Below, piece after piece: positions 1-9,487 of a stretch of 64,000 nucleotides of DNA. The notes beneath the pieces were generated by a model. It had not been told where the DNA came from, made no database searches, and worked only from the letters and a program-made list of their open reading frames with translations. The position numbers and the translations under genes are program-made. This DNA is from Paenibacillus sp. FSL H7-0357 (GTDB lineage Bacteria > Bacillota > Bacilli > Paenibacillales > Paenibacillaceae), in contig NZ_CP009241.1 in NCBI RefSeq assembly GCF_000758525.1, positions 992,001 through 1,056,000 of the forward strand. The letters are read 5' to 3'. Position 1 is the stretch's first letter; each line of letters opens with the position of its first letter.

Positions 1-705
1 TACATCCGGGAGCTGCGGGATGAGGTGGAGAATCAGGGGACTATTGCTTTTAAGACCGTAATTGCCTACCATACCGGACTAAAAATAAACAAGATCAGCA
101 AGAGCCAGGCCGCAGCCAGCTACAGCCGGTTCCTGGAATCACCGGACAATACTGAAGCTGAAAAAGATGTCCGTGACTATCTCGTATTGCTCGCGTTCGA
201 GCTGTGCATGGAATATGACATTCCAATTCAGATGCATTCGGGAGCAGGTGATGCCCCGCTGCTGGATGTGAAGCTCGCAAGTCCGCTGCTGATGCACAGT
301 ATCGTCAGCGATCCGCACTATCAGGCTGTAAAGATTATTTTCATTCATACCGCATATCCGTTTGTTGAAGAAGCCGGTTACCTGGTCAATCAGTATCATA
401 ATGTGTATCTCGACTTGTCCTCCATGATCCCCTTCAGCAGCATAGGCGTGCAGCCGAAGCTGCGGCAAATCTTTGAAATGGCTCCTTTTACGAAAGTGAT
501 GTACGGCTCCGACGGTTTCACGATTCCCGAAGTTAGCTGGCTGGGTGGCCGGATGATCAAGAAAGAGCTGGGTAAAATGCTAACGGATCTGGTGACAGAT
601 GGAATTATTGATGAAGAATATGCTTATACTGCGGCTAGCCTGGTTCTCTCGGAAAATGCACGCAATCTGTATATCCGCAACTGGGGCGAAAGATCAAACG
701 GCTAA
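1..705 (+). CDS. Amidohydrolase-family protein, 5' end cut by window
   Basis: The reading frame is open to the left edge of the window, so the start lies outside and only the C-terminal 234 residues are seen. The visible part has the look of the amidohydrolase-2 fold (TIM-barrel metal hydrolase): an IQMHSGAGD strand in the middle, a later FIHTAYPF strand, and MYGSDGF near the end, which carry His and Asp residues of the kind that bind metal in this family. The wording resembles the amidohydrolase half of FluG-like proteins, which are otherwise fused to glutamine synthetase. A polyamine-type ABC transporter starts 45 bases downstream on the same strand, so a joint role in nitrogen-compound use is a reasonable inference. 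The substrate is unknown. Confidence 0.75.
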   Translation, partial: YIRELRDEVENQGTIAFKTVIAYHTGLKINKISKSQAAASYSRFLESPDNTEAEKDVRDYLVLLAFELCMEYDIPIQMHSGAGDAPLLDVKLASPLLMHSIVSDPHYQAVKIIFIHTAYPFVEEAGYLVNQYHNVYLDLSSMIPFSSIGVQPKLRQIFEMAPFTKVMYGSDGFTIPEVSWLGGRMIKKELGKMLTDLVTDGIIDEEYAYTAASLVLSENARNLYIRNWGERSNG

Positions 706-750
706 ACCAAGGGAATATACCATCATCTGAACGATAAGGGGATATGTGCG

Positions 751-1824
751 ATGCGGAAATGGTTCTATGGAAAAGCTGCGGCAGGTATACTGACACTTCT
801 GATTACGGCGACAGCCTGCAGTTCGGGTAAGGATGCTCCAGCGGCGGCAGCCACGGACAAGCCTTCCGGCGGCAAGCTGGTGGTCACCTCTTTCGGCGGA
901 GCGATTGAAGAAACCCAGCGTGCCTATATCAAACAATTTGAAAAGGAGTACAATGCCGAGGTTGAAGTCGTAACGTTGTATTCGGCAGATGCGCTGGCCA
1001 AGATTCGTGCGGAGAAGAACAATCAAACCATTGATGTGGTGCTGTTCTCAGGCGGACAGGAGCAGATTGCAGCCAAAGAGGATCTGATTATGAAGCTCGA
1101 CCCGGAGCAGATGGAGAACCTGGACCAGCTGTACCCGGAAGCGCGCAGTGCTGAAGGCTATGGACCTACCTTCGGCTATGAAGCTCTTGGTATGATTTAT
1201 AACCGTGATGCAATCCCAACTCCTCCAGCCTCGTGGAATGATCTGTGGAAGGAAGAATATAAAGGACAAGTCGGTTTGGTTGATATCTCCAACACCTACG
1301 GCAATCAGTTCCTGGTAGCCCTCGCCAAGATGAACGGCGGCGGAGAAGATAATATTCAGCCCGGACTCGATGCAATCAAGACTTTGCTGCCCAATGCCGC
1401 GGCAATTGTGAAATCCAGTCCCGAAGTCGGCAATTTGTTCGCCCAGGATGAGGCGGTTATAGCTCCGTTCGATTCCGGTTATGCCTATACGTTTGGCAAA
1501 CAGGGAATTCCCATTAACTTTGCGATTCCCAAGGAAGGAGCCGTCGGCATCTATATTACTGCCCAAGTGGTGAAAGGCAGTCCGAACCCTGAGCTTGCCC
1601 GGAAATATATAGACTTCCTGCTGCGTCCGGAGATTCAGAAGCTGACTGCTGAGGGTGGCGGCTATTCCCCGACCAATAGCAAGACAGAGTTGTCCGATGA
1701 TCTGAAAGGCATTCTTCCGAATGGCGAAGATACGTTTAACGGCCTGATTCATCTTGATTTGGCGCAGGTGAACAACAACAAGGCAGATTGGATGGAGAAG
1801 TGGAGCAAATTGATTTCACAGTAG
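751..1824 (+). CDS. Polyamine-type ABC transporter substrate-binding lipoprotein (PotD-like)
   Basis: This 357-residue protein is an extracytoplasmic solute receptor of the family that binds spermidine, putrescine and related small cations. Residues 1-23 form a lipoprotein signal with a positively charged start, a hydrophobic stretch and Cys23 as the lipidation site, followed by a Ser/Gly-rich linker. The mature part has the periplasmic-binding-protein-II look (LVVTSFGGAIEE near the start, IYITAQVVKGSPNPELA later). A Shine-Dalgarno site (AAGGGGA) precedes the ATG. Two permeases and an ATPase follow in order, which completes a PotDBCA-type importer. The exact ligand cannot be read from the sequence. 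Confidence 0.88.
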   Translation: MRKWFYGKAAAGILTLLITATACSSGKDAPAAAATDKPSGGKLVVTSFGGAIEETQRAYIKQFEKEYNAEVEVVTLYSADALAKIRAEKNNQTIDVVLFSGGQEQIAAKEDLIMKLDPEQMENLDQLYPEARSAEGYGPTFGYEALGMIYNRDAIPTPPASWNDLWKEEYKGQVGLVDISNTYGNQFLVALAKMNGGGEDNIQPGLDAIKTLLPNAAAIVKSSPEVGNLFAQDEAVIAPFDSGYAYTFGKQGIPINFAIPKEGAVGIYITAQVVKGSPNPELARKYIDFLLRPEIQKLTAEGGGYSPTNSKTELSDDLKGILPNGEDTFNGLIHLDLAQVNNNKADWMEKWSKLISQ

Positions 1825-1861
1825 CACTGCATCATTACTATTTGAAGGGAGCTGCAATGCC

Positions 1862-2719
1862 ATGCTGAAACGCATTCCCCCTTACTGGATTCTGCTGGCT
1901 CCCGGGCTGATAATTTTCCTGCTGGTGTTTGTCCTCCCGCTTGCCCGGCTGCTGATGCTCAGCTTTTATCAAACGGACTCATCCGGAGCCATGGAAGCGG
2001 CGTTCGTCTGGCAGCAATACGGAAGATTCTTCACAGATCCGTTTTATCTGCAAATGCTCTGGCGTTCGGTGTACATCGGCGTTGCCGTAAGCTTCATCTG
2101 TCTGATTCTGGGATACTGCCTCGCGTATGGGGTATCCCGGGCTCAGCCCAAACACCGTTTCCTGCTGCTCATCTTAATCGCGCTCCCTCTGTTGACAAGC
2201 GCTGTGATCCGCAACTTCGGCTGGATTATTATTCTGGGCCGCAAAGGAATTCTGAATCAATTCCTGCTCGGAATAGGGTTGATCCAGGAGCCGCTTGAGC
2301 TACTGTATACTCCTGCGGGTGTGATTATTGCTTTGGTGCATGTCATGCTTCCTTATATGGTGCTCGTTCTTTACTCGGTGCTGGAAGGCATGGACCGCAA
2401 TCTCGAAAGTGCGGCCGCCAATCTGGGTGCGTCGAAAACAAAGGTATTCTGGTTCGTCACCCTGCCGCTCTCCAAACAGGGGATTATTGCTGGAACATTG
2501 CTTGTTTTCTCAATTACATTAAGCTTTTTCGTCACTCCGTCCCTGATCGGGGGGGCCAAGGTGAAGCTGATGGCTACAGAAATCTACAACCAGACAATTA
2601 ACCTGCTTAACTGGCCTTATGCTTCTGCTATGGGCGTCATTTTACTGCTGACCATGCTTGGGGTAACCAGTCTCTACAGACGGATGCTTAGCGGCAGGAA
2701 GCCGGGAGGAGTCGTTTGA
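1862..2719 (+). CDS. ABC transporter permease, PotB-like
   Basis: A 285-residue inner-membrane permease with about six hydrophobic segments, beginning with a long one at residues 9-35. The cytoplasmic loop EGMDRNLESAAANLGASK near residues 174-191 is the EAA-type loop that docks on the ATPase. It lies 37 bases after the receptor gene and two bases before the next permease, so the genes are very likely co-transcribed. It would pair with the following PotC-like permease as the channel of a polyamine-type importer. The family is clear; the substrate is inferred only from the family. Confidence 0.88.
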   Translation: MLKRIPPYWILLAPGLIIFLLVFVLPLARLLMLSFYQTDSSGAMEAAFVWQQYGRFFTDPFYLQMLWRSVYIGVAVSFICLILGYCLAYGVSRAQPKHRFLLLILIALPLLTSAVIRNFGWIIILGRKGILNQFLLGIGLIQEPLELLYTPAGVIIALVHVMLPYMVLVLYSVLEGMDRNLESAAANLGASKTKVFWFVTLPLSKQGIIAGTLLVFSITLSFFVTPSLIGGAKVKLMATEIYNQTINLLNWPYASAMGVILLLTMLGVTSLYRRMLSGRKPGGVV

Positions 2720-2720
2720 T

Positions 2721-3503
2721 ATGAGAAGGAAATTTCCGCTCCTTACTATAGTAAATACTCTAATCTATCTATTTATTATGGCACCGCTGCTTGTCATCCT
2801 CATTTCATCATTTAATTCCGGTGAGTTTCTGGTATTTCCTCCCAAGGGCTTCTCCCTGCGATGGTATGAAGAGGTGCTGACAGGCGGGAGGTACACCGGG
2901 CCCTTCCTGACCAGTATTAAGCTGGCTGTTTTGACTACGCTGTTTGCGCTGCCGCTTGGGACGATGATTGCCTACGCCATACAGCGGTTTGAATTTCGGC
3001 TGAAGAATGCGCTGCAGGGGCTGTTTCTGTCCCCTCTGGTCATTCCGACACTGCTGTTCGGCATCGGCCTGCTGATTTTCTTCAGCTATCTGGGCATACG
3101 GATGTTCTTCCTGAGACTGCTGCTCGCCCATATCATCTTAATTATTCCTTATGTCGTGCGGACCATGCTGGCCGGATTCTCGCGGATGGAACGGTCGGTG
3201 GAAGAGGCTTCAATCATTCTCGGCGCTTCGCCGCTGAAAACCTTCTTCCTGGTGACACTTCCGTTCGCCAGACCCTCGCTGCTCGCCAGTGCGTTCCTCA
3301 GTCTGGTACTTTCCTTTGATGAACTGGTTATCGCCTTATTCCTTACGGGTCCAGGTATTAACACGCTGCCGATGACCATTTATTCAGACATTCAGTTCAA
3401 TCTGTCACCTTCGCTGGCTGCGGTATCGTCCATTATTATTACAGGCACGATTCTGATTGGGCTGCTGGGGATCGGCATAATGCGGTGGGGCAAAAAAACA
3501 TAG
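2721..3503 (+). CDS. ABC transporter permease, PotC-like
   Basis: A 260-residue membrane protein, the second permease of the polyamine-type importer. It has an N-terminal membrane segment followed by a short extracytoplasmic stretch (FPPKGFSLRWYEEVL, typical of PotC), several further membrane segments and the coupling loop RSVEEASIILGASPLK around residues 154-169. A GGAGG Shine-Dalgarno site lies inside the end of the upstream permease gene, whose stop codon is one base away. The two permeases would form a heterodimeric channel. Confidence 0.88.
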   Translation: MRRKFPLLTIVNTLIYLFIMAPLLVILISSFNSGEFLVFPPKGFSLRWYEEVLTGGRYTGPFLTSIKLAVLTTLFALPLGTMIAYAIQRFEFRLKNALQGLFLSPLVIPTLLFGIGLLIFFSYLGIRMFFLRLLLAHIILIIPYVVRTMLAGFSRMERSVEEASIILGASPLKTFFLVTLPFARPSLLASAFLSLVLSFDELVIALFLTGPGINTLPMTIYSDIQFNLSPSLAAVSSIIITGTILIGLLGIGIMRWGKKT

Positions 3504-3517
3504 CGGGGAGGCACATC

Positions 3518-4603
3518 ATGAGCCAACTGATCATCGAAAATCTCGTAAAAAATTACGGGCAAAAACCCGTAGTCAACAATCTGAATGTTACTGTAGAGAG
3601 CGGTGAGATGCTGTCGCTTCTCGGACCGAGCGGGTGCGGGAAAACGACAACCCTGCGCATGATTGCAGGCATGCATGATCCGACCTCGGGCTCTATCCGG
3701 CTGGATGGCAGGGAACTCACAAACATTGCTCCGCATAAAAGGAACATTGGACTCGTCTTCCAGAATTATGCCCTTTTCCCTCACTTAAGCGTTTTTGAAA
3801 ATGTAGCTTTTGGACTGAAACGTCACGGTGTGCCAAAATCGGAAATCAGGGAACGCGTGGAGGCGGCTCTGCATTCCGTGCGGCTGAACGATTTTGCAGA
3901 ACGGTTCCCCGCGCAAATGTCCGGCGGACAGCAGCAGCGGGTTGCGCTGGCCCGGACTCTTGTGCTTAAACCGCCGCTCGTATTGTTCGATGAGCCGCTC
4001 AGTAATCTAGATGCCAAGCTGCGTCAGGCGCTGGGAATTGAAATCCGCGTGCTGCAGCGGGAGTATGGTTTTACCGGGATCTTTGTTACTCATGACCAGG
4101 AGGAAGCGATGGTCATTTCTGACCGTATTGCCGTAATGAACGGTGGGAATATTGTGCAGACCGGAACGCCGCAGCAGATTTATATGCACCCTGCCGACCC
4201 GTTCGTAGCCGATTTTGTGGGAGAATCGAACTTGTTTCCGATCAACAATGTCATGGAATCAGAAGGCATGTGGCGTTTCGAACTGACGAAGGGAAACCCC
4301 ATTTCTGCGGAGAAAACCGGGAACGGGAGCGCTCCGACATATGTTATGGTCCGGCCGGAGGCTGTTTCTGTGCGGCGTCAAAGCCCGGAACCCCACCCGG
4401 TTCCCGGGCATGGGCTTAATACGCTGGCGGGTGAAGTGGCCTTTATCAACTACTCCGGTTCTTCCTATCTGATCGGAGTTGTAATCAAGTCGCTGGACCA
4501 GCAATTTATTATCCGGCTGCAGAACACGAGAAGAGAGCTAGATCTGCGGGTAGGCGAAGAAGCGGTGGTCGAGTGGCCGGTTCACGAAACACTTACCTTC
4601 TGA
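3518..4603 (+). CDS. ABC transporter ATP-binding protein, PotA-like
   Basis: This ATPase powers the upstream importer. It has a Walker A GPSGCGKTT, Q-loop, signature SGGQQQR, Walker B VLFDEPLSNLD and the switch His in VTHDQEEA, followed by a C-terminal TOBE-like regulatory domain (roughly residues 230-361). I place the start at 3518 (MSQLII, 361 residues) because GGGGAGG lies seven bases before it; an in-frame ATG at 3485 lies inside the upstream permease gene and lacks a comparable site. It is the last gene of the operon. PotA is assigned by domain architecture and operon context, not by proven substrate. Confidence 0.9.
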   Translation: MSQLIIENLVKNYGQKPVVNNLNVTVESGEMLSLLGPSGCGKTTTLRMIAGMHDPTSGSIRLDGRELTNIAPHKRNIGLVFQNYALFPHLSVFENVAFGLKRHGVPKSEIRERVEAALHSVRLNDFAERFPAQMSGGQQQRVALARTLVLKPPLVLFDEPLSNLDAKLRQALGIEIRVLQREYGFTGIFVTHDQEEAMVISDRIAVMNGGNIVQTGTPQQIYMHPADPFVADFVGESNLFPINNVMESEGMWRFELTKGNPISAEKTGNGSAPTYVMVRPEAVSVRRQSPEPHPVPGHGLNTLAGEVAFINYSGSSYLIGVVIKSLDQQFIIRLQNTRRELDLRVGEEAVVEWPVHETLTF

Positions 4604-4665
4604 TATGTCAGGAAGGGTCCCGCATGCCGCATGGTTCTGTAACCCTTCATCAAGGTTCATTCATC

Positions 4666-5583
4666 TCACGGATACAGCTGCGACTGCCCGGCCCCCTGCA
4701 CTGCCCCTTTGCGGAACTCTGAAGGCGAACATTTCATCGCCTTGCGGAACACCTTAATGAAATAGCTGACATTATCGAATCCGACATCCATAGCGATGTC
4801 GGATATTTTGCGGTCGCTTTGCTGCAGCAGATCTGCGGCCTGGCGGATCCGGTAGGAATTGATGTAATCCACCGGCGTCTTGCGGGTCATTGCCTTGAAG
4901 AAGCGGCAGAACTGTCCTTCGCTCATGGGTATAAGCTCGGACAAATCACGGGTTCGTATCGGTTCCTGGTAGTTGTCCTGGATGTAGAGGATGACCTTCT
5001 TCAGCCGGTTGATCTTGGTTGTATCCGCACCCTCCGACTGGGTATGGTTCACGGAACGGCCCTCGATCGCGATCTGCGAGAGCATGATAAGCAAAGTCCC
5101 TTTCATAAAGGACTCAAATCCGGGCATTTTATTAGCATATGCCTCCATCAAACGTTCTAGATGGTGGAGCAATTCCTGCTGCCAGGCAATCTCCGGTGTA
5201 AGATGTCTGGGGAAGCTTTGGCGTTTCTCCTGCAGCGGCAGAATCACTGTATGCTGAATGGCATCATACTGGGCGCTGGCGAGCAGATCAGGGTGAAAGA
5301 CAAGTGCACAGAACCTGCAAGGGCCTTCCTTCAGCACGTAGGCGGCATGAATATCGCCGGATTCGATGAATACGGCCTCACCGGCCCGGAGAGGGAAATA
5401 ATCGGTATCGACCTGAAACAGAATCTCGCCTTCCAGCAGCATAAAGAACTCTGCCTCCTCATGCCAGTGCGTATCCAGGACATGGGTTCCGGCCGGAAGC
5501 TCGATCCAATAGGCGGCTAGCGGGAACATAACATCACCATGCACACGGTCTTCTTTAAGCAAACGTTGTGATGTGCGGTCCAT
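4666..5583 (-). CDS. AraC-family transcriptional regulator with cupin sensor domain
   Basis: A 305-residue regulator with an N-terminal cupin-type sugar-sensing domain (HWHEEAEFFMLLEGEILF, about residues 40-57) and a C-terminal AraC DNA-binding domain of two helix-turn-helix motifs (about residues 200-295; DVGFDNVSYFIKVFRKAMKC is the second). The ATG follows an AAAGGAG site. It is transcribed divergently from the GH31 alpha-xylosidase, with about 125 bases between the two starts, and is the obvious candidate regulator of that enzyme. The inducer is presumably a xylosyl-containing sugar, which is inference. Confidence 0.88.
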   Translation of the reverse strand: MDRTSQRLLKEDRVHGDVMFPLAAYWIELPAGTHVLDTHWHEEAEFFMLLEGEILFQVDTDYFPLRAGEAVFIESGDIHAAYVLKEGPCRFCALVFHPDLLASAQYDAIQHTVILPLQEKRQSFPRHLTPEIAWQQELLHHLERLMEAYANKMPGFESFMKGTLLIMLSQIAIEGRSVNHTQSEGADTTKINRLKKVILYIQDNYQEPIRTRDLSELIPMSEGQFCRFFKAMTRKTPVDYINSYRIRQAADLLQQSDRKISDIAMDVGFDNVSYFIKVFRKAMKCSPSEFRKGAVQGAGQSQLYP

Positions 5584-5709
5584 AATTGGACTCCTTTCGG
5601 TAAAAACATCAGAATAGTATTATAAATAAGCTATATTATATTAGTTTTGTATTTTTATTATCGTTATAATGCAACTATAAACACCAAATTGAAGGGTGGC
5701 AAGTCACAC

Positions 5710-8031
5710 ATGAAATTTACAGACGGCCTCTGGCTGGTTCGCGACGGAATCAACATCAACGGCGCAGTACAAAACTATGTAGTGGAAAAAACTTCTGAGG
5801 GTTTGACGGCAATTACCCAAACCACTCCAATTACAGGACGCGCAGCAACCCTTAACTCCACGCTGCTGACCGTAAAATTCCATTCTCCGCTTCCGGGTGT
5901 GGTAGGCGTGAAGATCATTCATAATGACGGCGTAATTGACCGCGGTCCCGCTTTCGAATTGACCAAGGGAACCGGCGACCACGTACAGGTTGAAGAAACT
6001 GATTCGGAAACCGTGCTGATCAGCGGCGGGCTGCGCGTAGTCATCCGCAAGGGCGAGCAATGGGCAGTGGATTTCTACCGCGGCGACGAGCGCATTACAG
6101 GCAGCGGTTACAAATCCATGGCTTACATCACAGATCAGGACGGCAACACCTTCATGCGTGAAGAGCTGGATATCGGCGTAGGTGAATTCGTCTATGGTCT
6201 GGGTGAGCGCTTCACTGCTTTTGTCAAAAACGGACAGGTTGTTGATATCTGGAACAAAGACGGCGGTACAAGCTCCGAGCAGGCGTACAAGAACATTCCG
6301 TTCTATGTAACAAGCAAAGGCTACGGCGTATTTGTGAACCAGCCTGAGCTGGTTTCGTATGAAATCGGTTCGGAAAAAGTGAAAAAGGCCCAATTCAGCG
6401 TAGCCGGCGAAAGCCTGGAATACTTCGTTATCGAGGGACCTACGATCAAAGAGGTCATCAGCAAATATACTTCCCTAACCGGCAAGCCAGCGCTTCCTCC
6501 GGCATGGACCTTCGGCCTGTGGCTGACGACTTCGTTCACTACCGACTATGATGAAGCAACAGTTAACTCCTTTGTAGAAGGCATGGCTGAGCGTGATCTT
6601 CCGCTGCATGTCTTCCACTTCGACTGCTTCTGGATGCGTGAATACCAATGGACCGATTTCCAGTGGGACTCCCGTGTATTCCCGGACCCGGTTGGCATGC
6701 TGAAACGCCTGAAGGAAAAAGGCCTGAAAATCTGCGTCTGGATCAACTCTTATATCGGACAACGTTCACCGCTGTTTGAAGAAGGCAAAAAGAACGGCTA
6801 TCTGATCAAAAAAGCAAACGGCGATGTCTACCAGACTGACCTGTGGCAAGCAGGCATGGGGCTTGTTGACTTCACGAACCCTGCAGCTTGTGAGTGGTAT
6901 GCCGGATACCTGCGCGACCTGGTGGATATGGGCGTAGACAGCTTCAAGACGGACTTCGGCGAACGGATTCCGACGGATGTTGTGTACTTCGACGGCTCCG
7001 ACCCACAGAAAATGCATAACTACTACACTCAGCTGTACAACAAGGTTGTCTTCGATGTATTGGAAGAGAAGCTTGGCAAAAATGAAGCGGCAGTATTCGC
7101 ACGTTCGGCAACCGCCGGCGGGCAGCAGTTCCCGGTTCACTGGGGCGGTGACTGCTACGCAGATTATGAATCAATGGCAGAAAGCCTTCGCGGCGGCTTG
7201 TCCCTCGGTCTGTCCGGCTTCGGCTTCTGGAGTCATGATATCGGCGGCTTCGAGAACACGGCTCCGGCGCATGTCTTCAAACGCTGGCTGGCGTTTGGCC
7301 TCCTGTCCAGCCACAGCCGTCTGCACGGCAGCACCTCGTACCGTGTGCCTTGGGCTTACGACGATGAAGCTGTTGATGTTACCCGCTTCTTCACCAAGCT
7401 CAAATGCAGCTTGATGCCTTACCTGTATGATGTGGCCGGTCAGGCGCATGAAGAAGGCTGGGCTTCGATGCGGGCGATGGTGATGGAATTCCCGGAAGAT
7501 CCGACTTGCGAAGTGCTGGATCGTCAATACATGATGGGTGATTCCCTGCTGGTGGCTCCAATCTTCCAGGAGAACGGCGAAGTGAAATATTATCTGCCTG
7601 CTGGACGCTGGACACACCTGCTTAACGGTGAAACTGTGCAGGGCGGATCATGGCGCAAGGAAACACATGATTTCTTCAGTCTGCCGCTGTTCGTCCGTCA
7701 GAACTCGCTGCTTGCAACAGGCAGTGTAGATACCCGTCCGGATTATGATTTTGCCGATGGTGTGAAATTCGGATTGTACTCGCTGGAAGACGGAGCGGCA
7801 ACGACTGCAACCGTCCGTGATATCAAGGGCGCTCCTGAGCTGACCGTGAAGGCTGAACGCAAAGGCAATACTGTAACGGTAGCTGCTGAAGGCAGCGGCA
7901 AAGCATTCACGCTGGCAGTGAAGGATCTGGGTACTATCGCTTCCGTAGAAGGTGCAGACCAAGCGGATGAGACTACAGTGAAGGTAAACGCCGGAAGCAA
8001 ATCCGTATCGTTCACCATTACACTGAAATAG
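5710..8031 (+). CDS. yicI: Alpha-xylosidase, GH31 (YicI type)
   Basis: This 773-residue cytoplasmic enzyme removes alpha-linked xylose from the non-reducing end of oligosaccharides such as isoprimeverose or xyloglucan pieces. The length and sequence match YicI closely: the nucleophile is Asp415 in KTDFGERIP and the acid/base is Asp481 in WGGDCYADYE, at nearly the positions known for the E. coli enzyme (416 and 482). An N-terminal beta-sandwich precedes the barrel and a beta domain follows it. I choose the ATG at 5710 because AAGGGTGG precedes it by ten bases; the frame is open further upstream. There is no signal peptide. The divergent AraC gene is its likely regulator and a strong terminator follows. 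Confidence 0.93.
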   Translation: MKFTDGLWLVRDGININGAVQNYVVEKTSEGLTAITQTTPITGRAATLNSTLLTVKFHSPLPGVVGVKIIHNDGVIDRGPAFELTKGTGDHVQVEETDSETVLISGGLRVVIRKGEQWAVDFYRGDERITGSGYKSMAYITDQDGNTFMREELDIGVGEFVYGLGERFTAFVKNGQVVDIWNKDGGTSSEQAYKNIPFYVTSKGYGVFVNQPELVSYEIGSEKVKKAQFSVAGESLEYFVIEGPTIKEVISKYTSLTGKPALPPAWTFGLWLTTSFTTDYDEATVNSFVEGMAERDLPLHVFHFDCFWMREYQWTDFQWDSRVFPDPVGMLKRLKEKGLKICVWINSYIGQRSPLFEEGKKNGYLIKKANGDVYQTDLWQAGMGLVDFTNPAACEWYAGYLRDLVDMGVDSFKTDFGERIPTDVVYFDGSDPQKMHNYYTQLYNKVVFDVLEEKLGKNEAAVFARSATAGGQQFPVHWGGDCYADYESMAESLRGGLSLGLSGFGFWSHDIGGFENTAPAHVFKRWLAFGLLSSHSRLHGSTSYRVPWAYDDEAVDVTRFFTKLKCSLMPYLYDVAGQAHEEGWASMRAMVMEFPEDPTCEVLDRQYMMGDSLLVAPIFQENGEVKYYLPAGRWTHLLNGETVQGGSWRKETHDFFSLPLFVRQNSLLATGSVDTRPDYDFADGVKFGLYSLEDGAATTATVRDIKGAPELTVKAERKGNTVTVAAEGSGKAFTLAVKDLGTIASVEGADQADETTVKVNAGSKSVSFTITLK

Positions 8032-8051
8032 GTTTATACAGCATATAATTT

Positions 8052-8105
8052 AAGCTCTCTGATGACAGGGGACCTCCGTCCCCGATTTCATCAGAGAGCT
8101 TTTTG
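8052..8105 (+). terminator. Rho-independent terminator after yicI
   Basis: A 14-bp perfect stem (AAGCTCTCTGATGA at 8052 pairs with 8088-8101) encloses a second small stem (GGGGAC / GTCCCC) and is followed by a short T run. It lies 20 bases after the stop of the alpha-xylosidase gene. Confidence 0.9.
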
Positions 8106-8126
8106 GATGCTGAGGGTTACGTGATC

Positions 8127-8187
8127 AATGATGTGAAGGATAGGTTAAATGCTGTGAAGATAGGTTGAATGCTGTGAACACACGGTA
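8127..8187. repeat. Three imperfect 20-21 bp tandem repeats
   Basis: The motif AATGCTGTGAAGATAGGTT is present three times in a row with drift (starts at 8127, 8148 and 8168; the third copy diverges in its second half). The repeats lie between the yicI terminator and the SGNH hydrolase gene, so they could be regulator binding sites or simple slippage products. Confidence 0.55.
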
Positions 8188-8235
8188 ATTAATTTAAGAG
8201 GATCTAAGATATGCTTAAATAATGGAGGATTACAT

Positions 8236-9402
8236 ATGACAAGGATAATAGAAGACAATGGAGTGTACAGCCAGCCGGACTACTCTTCAGCAACAGCATT
8301 ATCGAGCGCGGCCAACTATATCATGAACTCGCCGGAGCCGTTCACCCATACCTTCCGGACATACATCCGTTTGCGGGAGAATGGCAGCCTGACGCTTAAA
8401 TTCTGGCACAGTAACAGCGTGGATTCGACTTGGGATCTGGGGCAGGATGCAAACGGAAGCGAGCCGGGCGGAGAATGGAGCATTGAAGCGGCATACGTCT
8501 CAGACGGAGGAAGCGTTCCGGATGGAACGGTAACCGCCGGGACTTCGGTACCGCTAACCTTTGCGGGCAGCCGCACGAAGCAGGTTGAAGCTGGAGAAAC
8601 CTTCTGGAGCGATGAAGCGAGCCTGGAACTGCCGGAGGGACATTATTTGGCGTTCACCTGGACGATTAAGACGTCATCCCCCGGCAAAACGCTGCCCTAC
8701 AACGTGGAGGGAATTCTGGTCTCAGCCTATGACGGGCCGGGGAATCTGGCCGGGCAGGAATCGGCAGAGGCGTTTAGCTTGTCGGACAAGCTGCTGGTGC
8801 TGCCAAGCTATATCGGCTACAAGAAACAAGTAGCGAAGAAGCTGGTGTTCCTGGGTGATTCAATCACGCAGGGGGTACGGACAGAGAAGGATCAATACAG
8901 CTATTGGGCTGCGCGGATTGCCGAGGGGCTGGGAACGGATTACGGGCTGTGGAATATCGGCTCCGGCTGGGGACGGGCTTATGATGTAGCCGCAGATGGC
9001 CCGTGGATGAACAAAGCAAAGCAGGGGGATGAGGTGCTAATCGTGCTCGGGGTCAATGATCTTGACATCGGCCAGCGTTCGGCAGAAGAGCTGCTCAGGG
9101 ATTTAAGCGATATTATCGCCAAGATCAAAGAGGCGAATGGAGGGGCAGAGATTATTCTGAGCACCGTGCCGCCGTTCAACTTTGCGGAAGAGCGGGAGCA
9201 GGCGTGGCGTAAGGTCAATATGGCGATCCTTACGAATCCGCCTGCAGGTGTCAGCCGCGTGTTTGACATCGCCTCCGTGCTGGCTATGCCGGCCCCTGCT
9301 GAGCACAGAATCAGAGCGGAGTACATGAGCGGCGAATATGACCCGCATCCGAACGGCACCGCCGGGAAGGCTGTTGCTGAAGCCTTTTTGGCATGGTATT
9401 GA
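8236..9402 (+). CDS. SGNH/GDSL-family esterase or lipase
   Basis: A 388-residue hydrolase. The C-terminal half (from about residue 200) is an SGNH domain: the nucleophile is Ser209 in LGDSITQG, VLGVNDL is the block III oxyanion motif, and Asp369/His371 in YDPHPNG complete the triad. The first 200 residues resemble a beta-sandwich accessory domain often found before such esterases. There is no signal peptide. GGAGGA lies seven bases before the ATG. In this sugar-degradation neighbourhood a role in removing acetyl groups from glycans is plausible but not shown. Confidence 0.85.
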   Translation: MTRIIEDNGVYSQPDYSSATALSSAANYIMNSPEPFTHTFRTYIRLRENGSLTLKFWHSNSVDSTWDLGQDANGSEPGGEWSIEAAYVSDGGSVPDGTVTAGTSVPLTFAGSRTKQVEAGETFWSDEASLELPEGHYLAFTWTIKTSSPGKTLPYNVEGILVSAYDGPGNLAGQESAEAFSLSDKLLVLPSYIGYKKQVAKKLVFLGDSITQGVRTEKDQYSYWAARIAEGLGTDYGLWNIGSGWGRAYDVAADGPWMNKAKQGDEVLIVLGVNDLDIGQRSAEELLRDLSDIIAKIKEANGGAEIILSTVPPFNFAEEREQAWRKVNMAILTNPPAGVSRVFDIASVLAMPAPAEHRIRAEYMSGEYDPHPNGTAGKAVAEAFLAWY

Positions 9403-9487
9403 AGCGTGGAGCGGAGTAATCGTTCAGCATTGTCCGTAAACGTAGACGTAAAGATAGTTACTACGGGTGATGGGTGCAGCTGACGGG

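Noticed and set aside
1048..1752. 234-codon minus-strand frame
   Set aside because: Antisense shadow of the PotD-like receptor gene.
4612..4648. GAAGGGT/ACCCTTC hairpin as terminator of the polyamine-type operon
   Set aside because: The stem is only 7 bp around a 23-base loop with no T run, so I do not call it.
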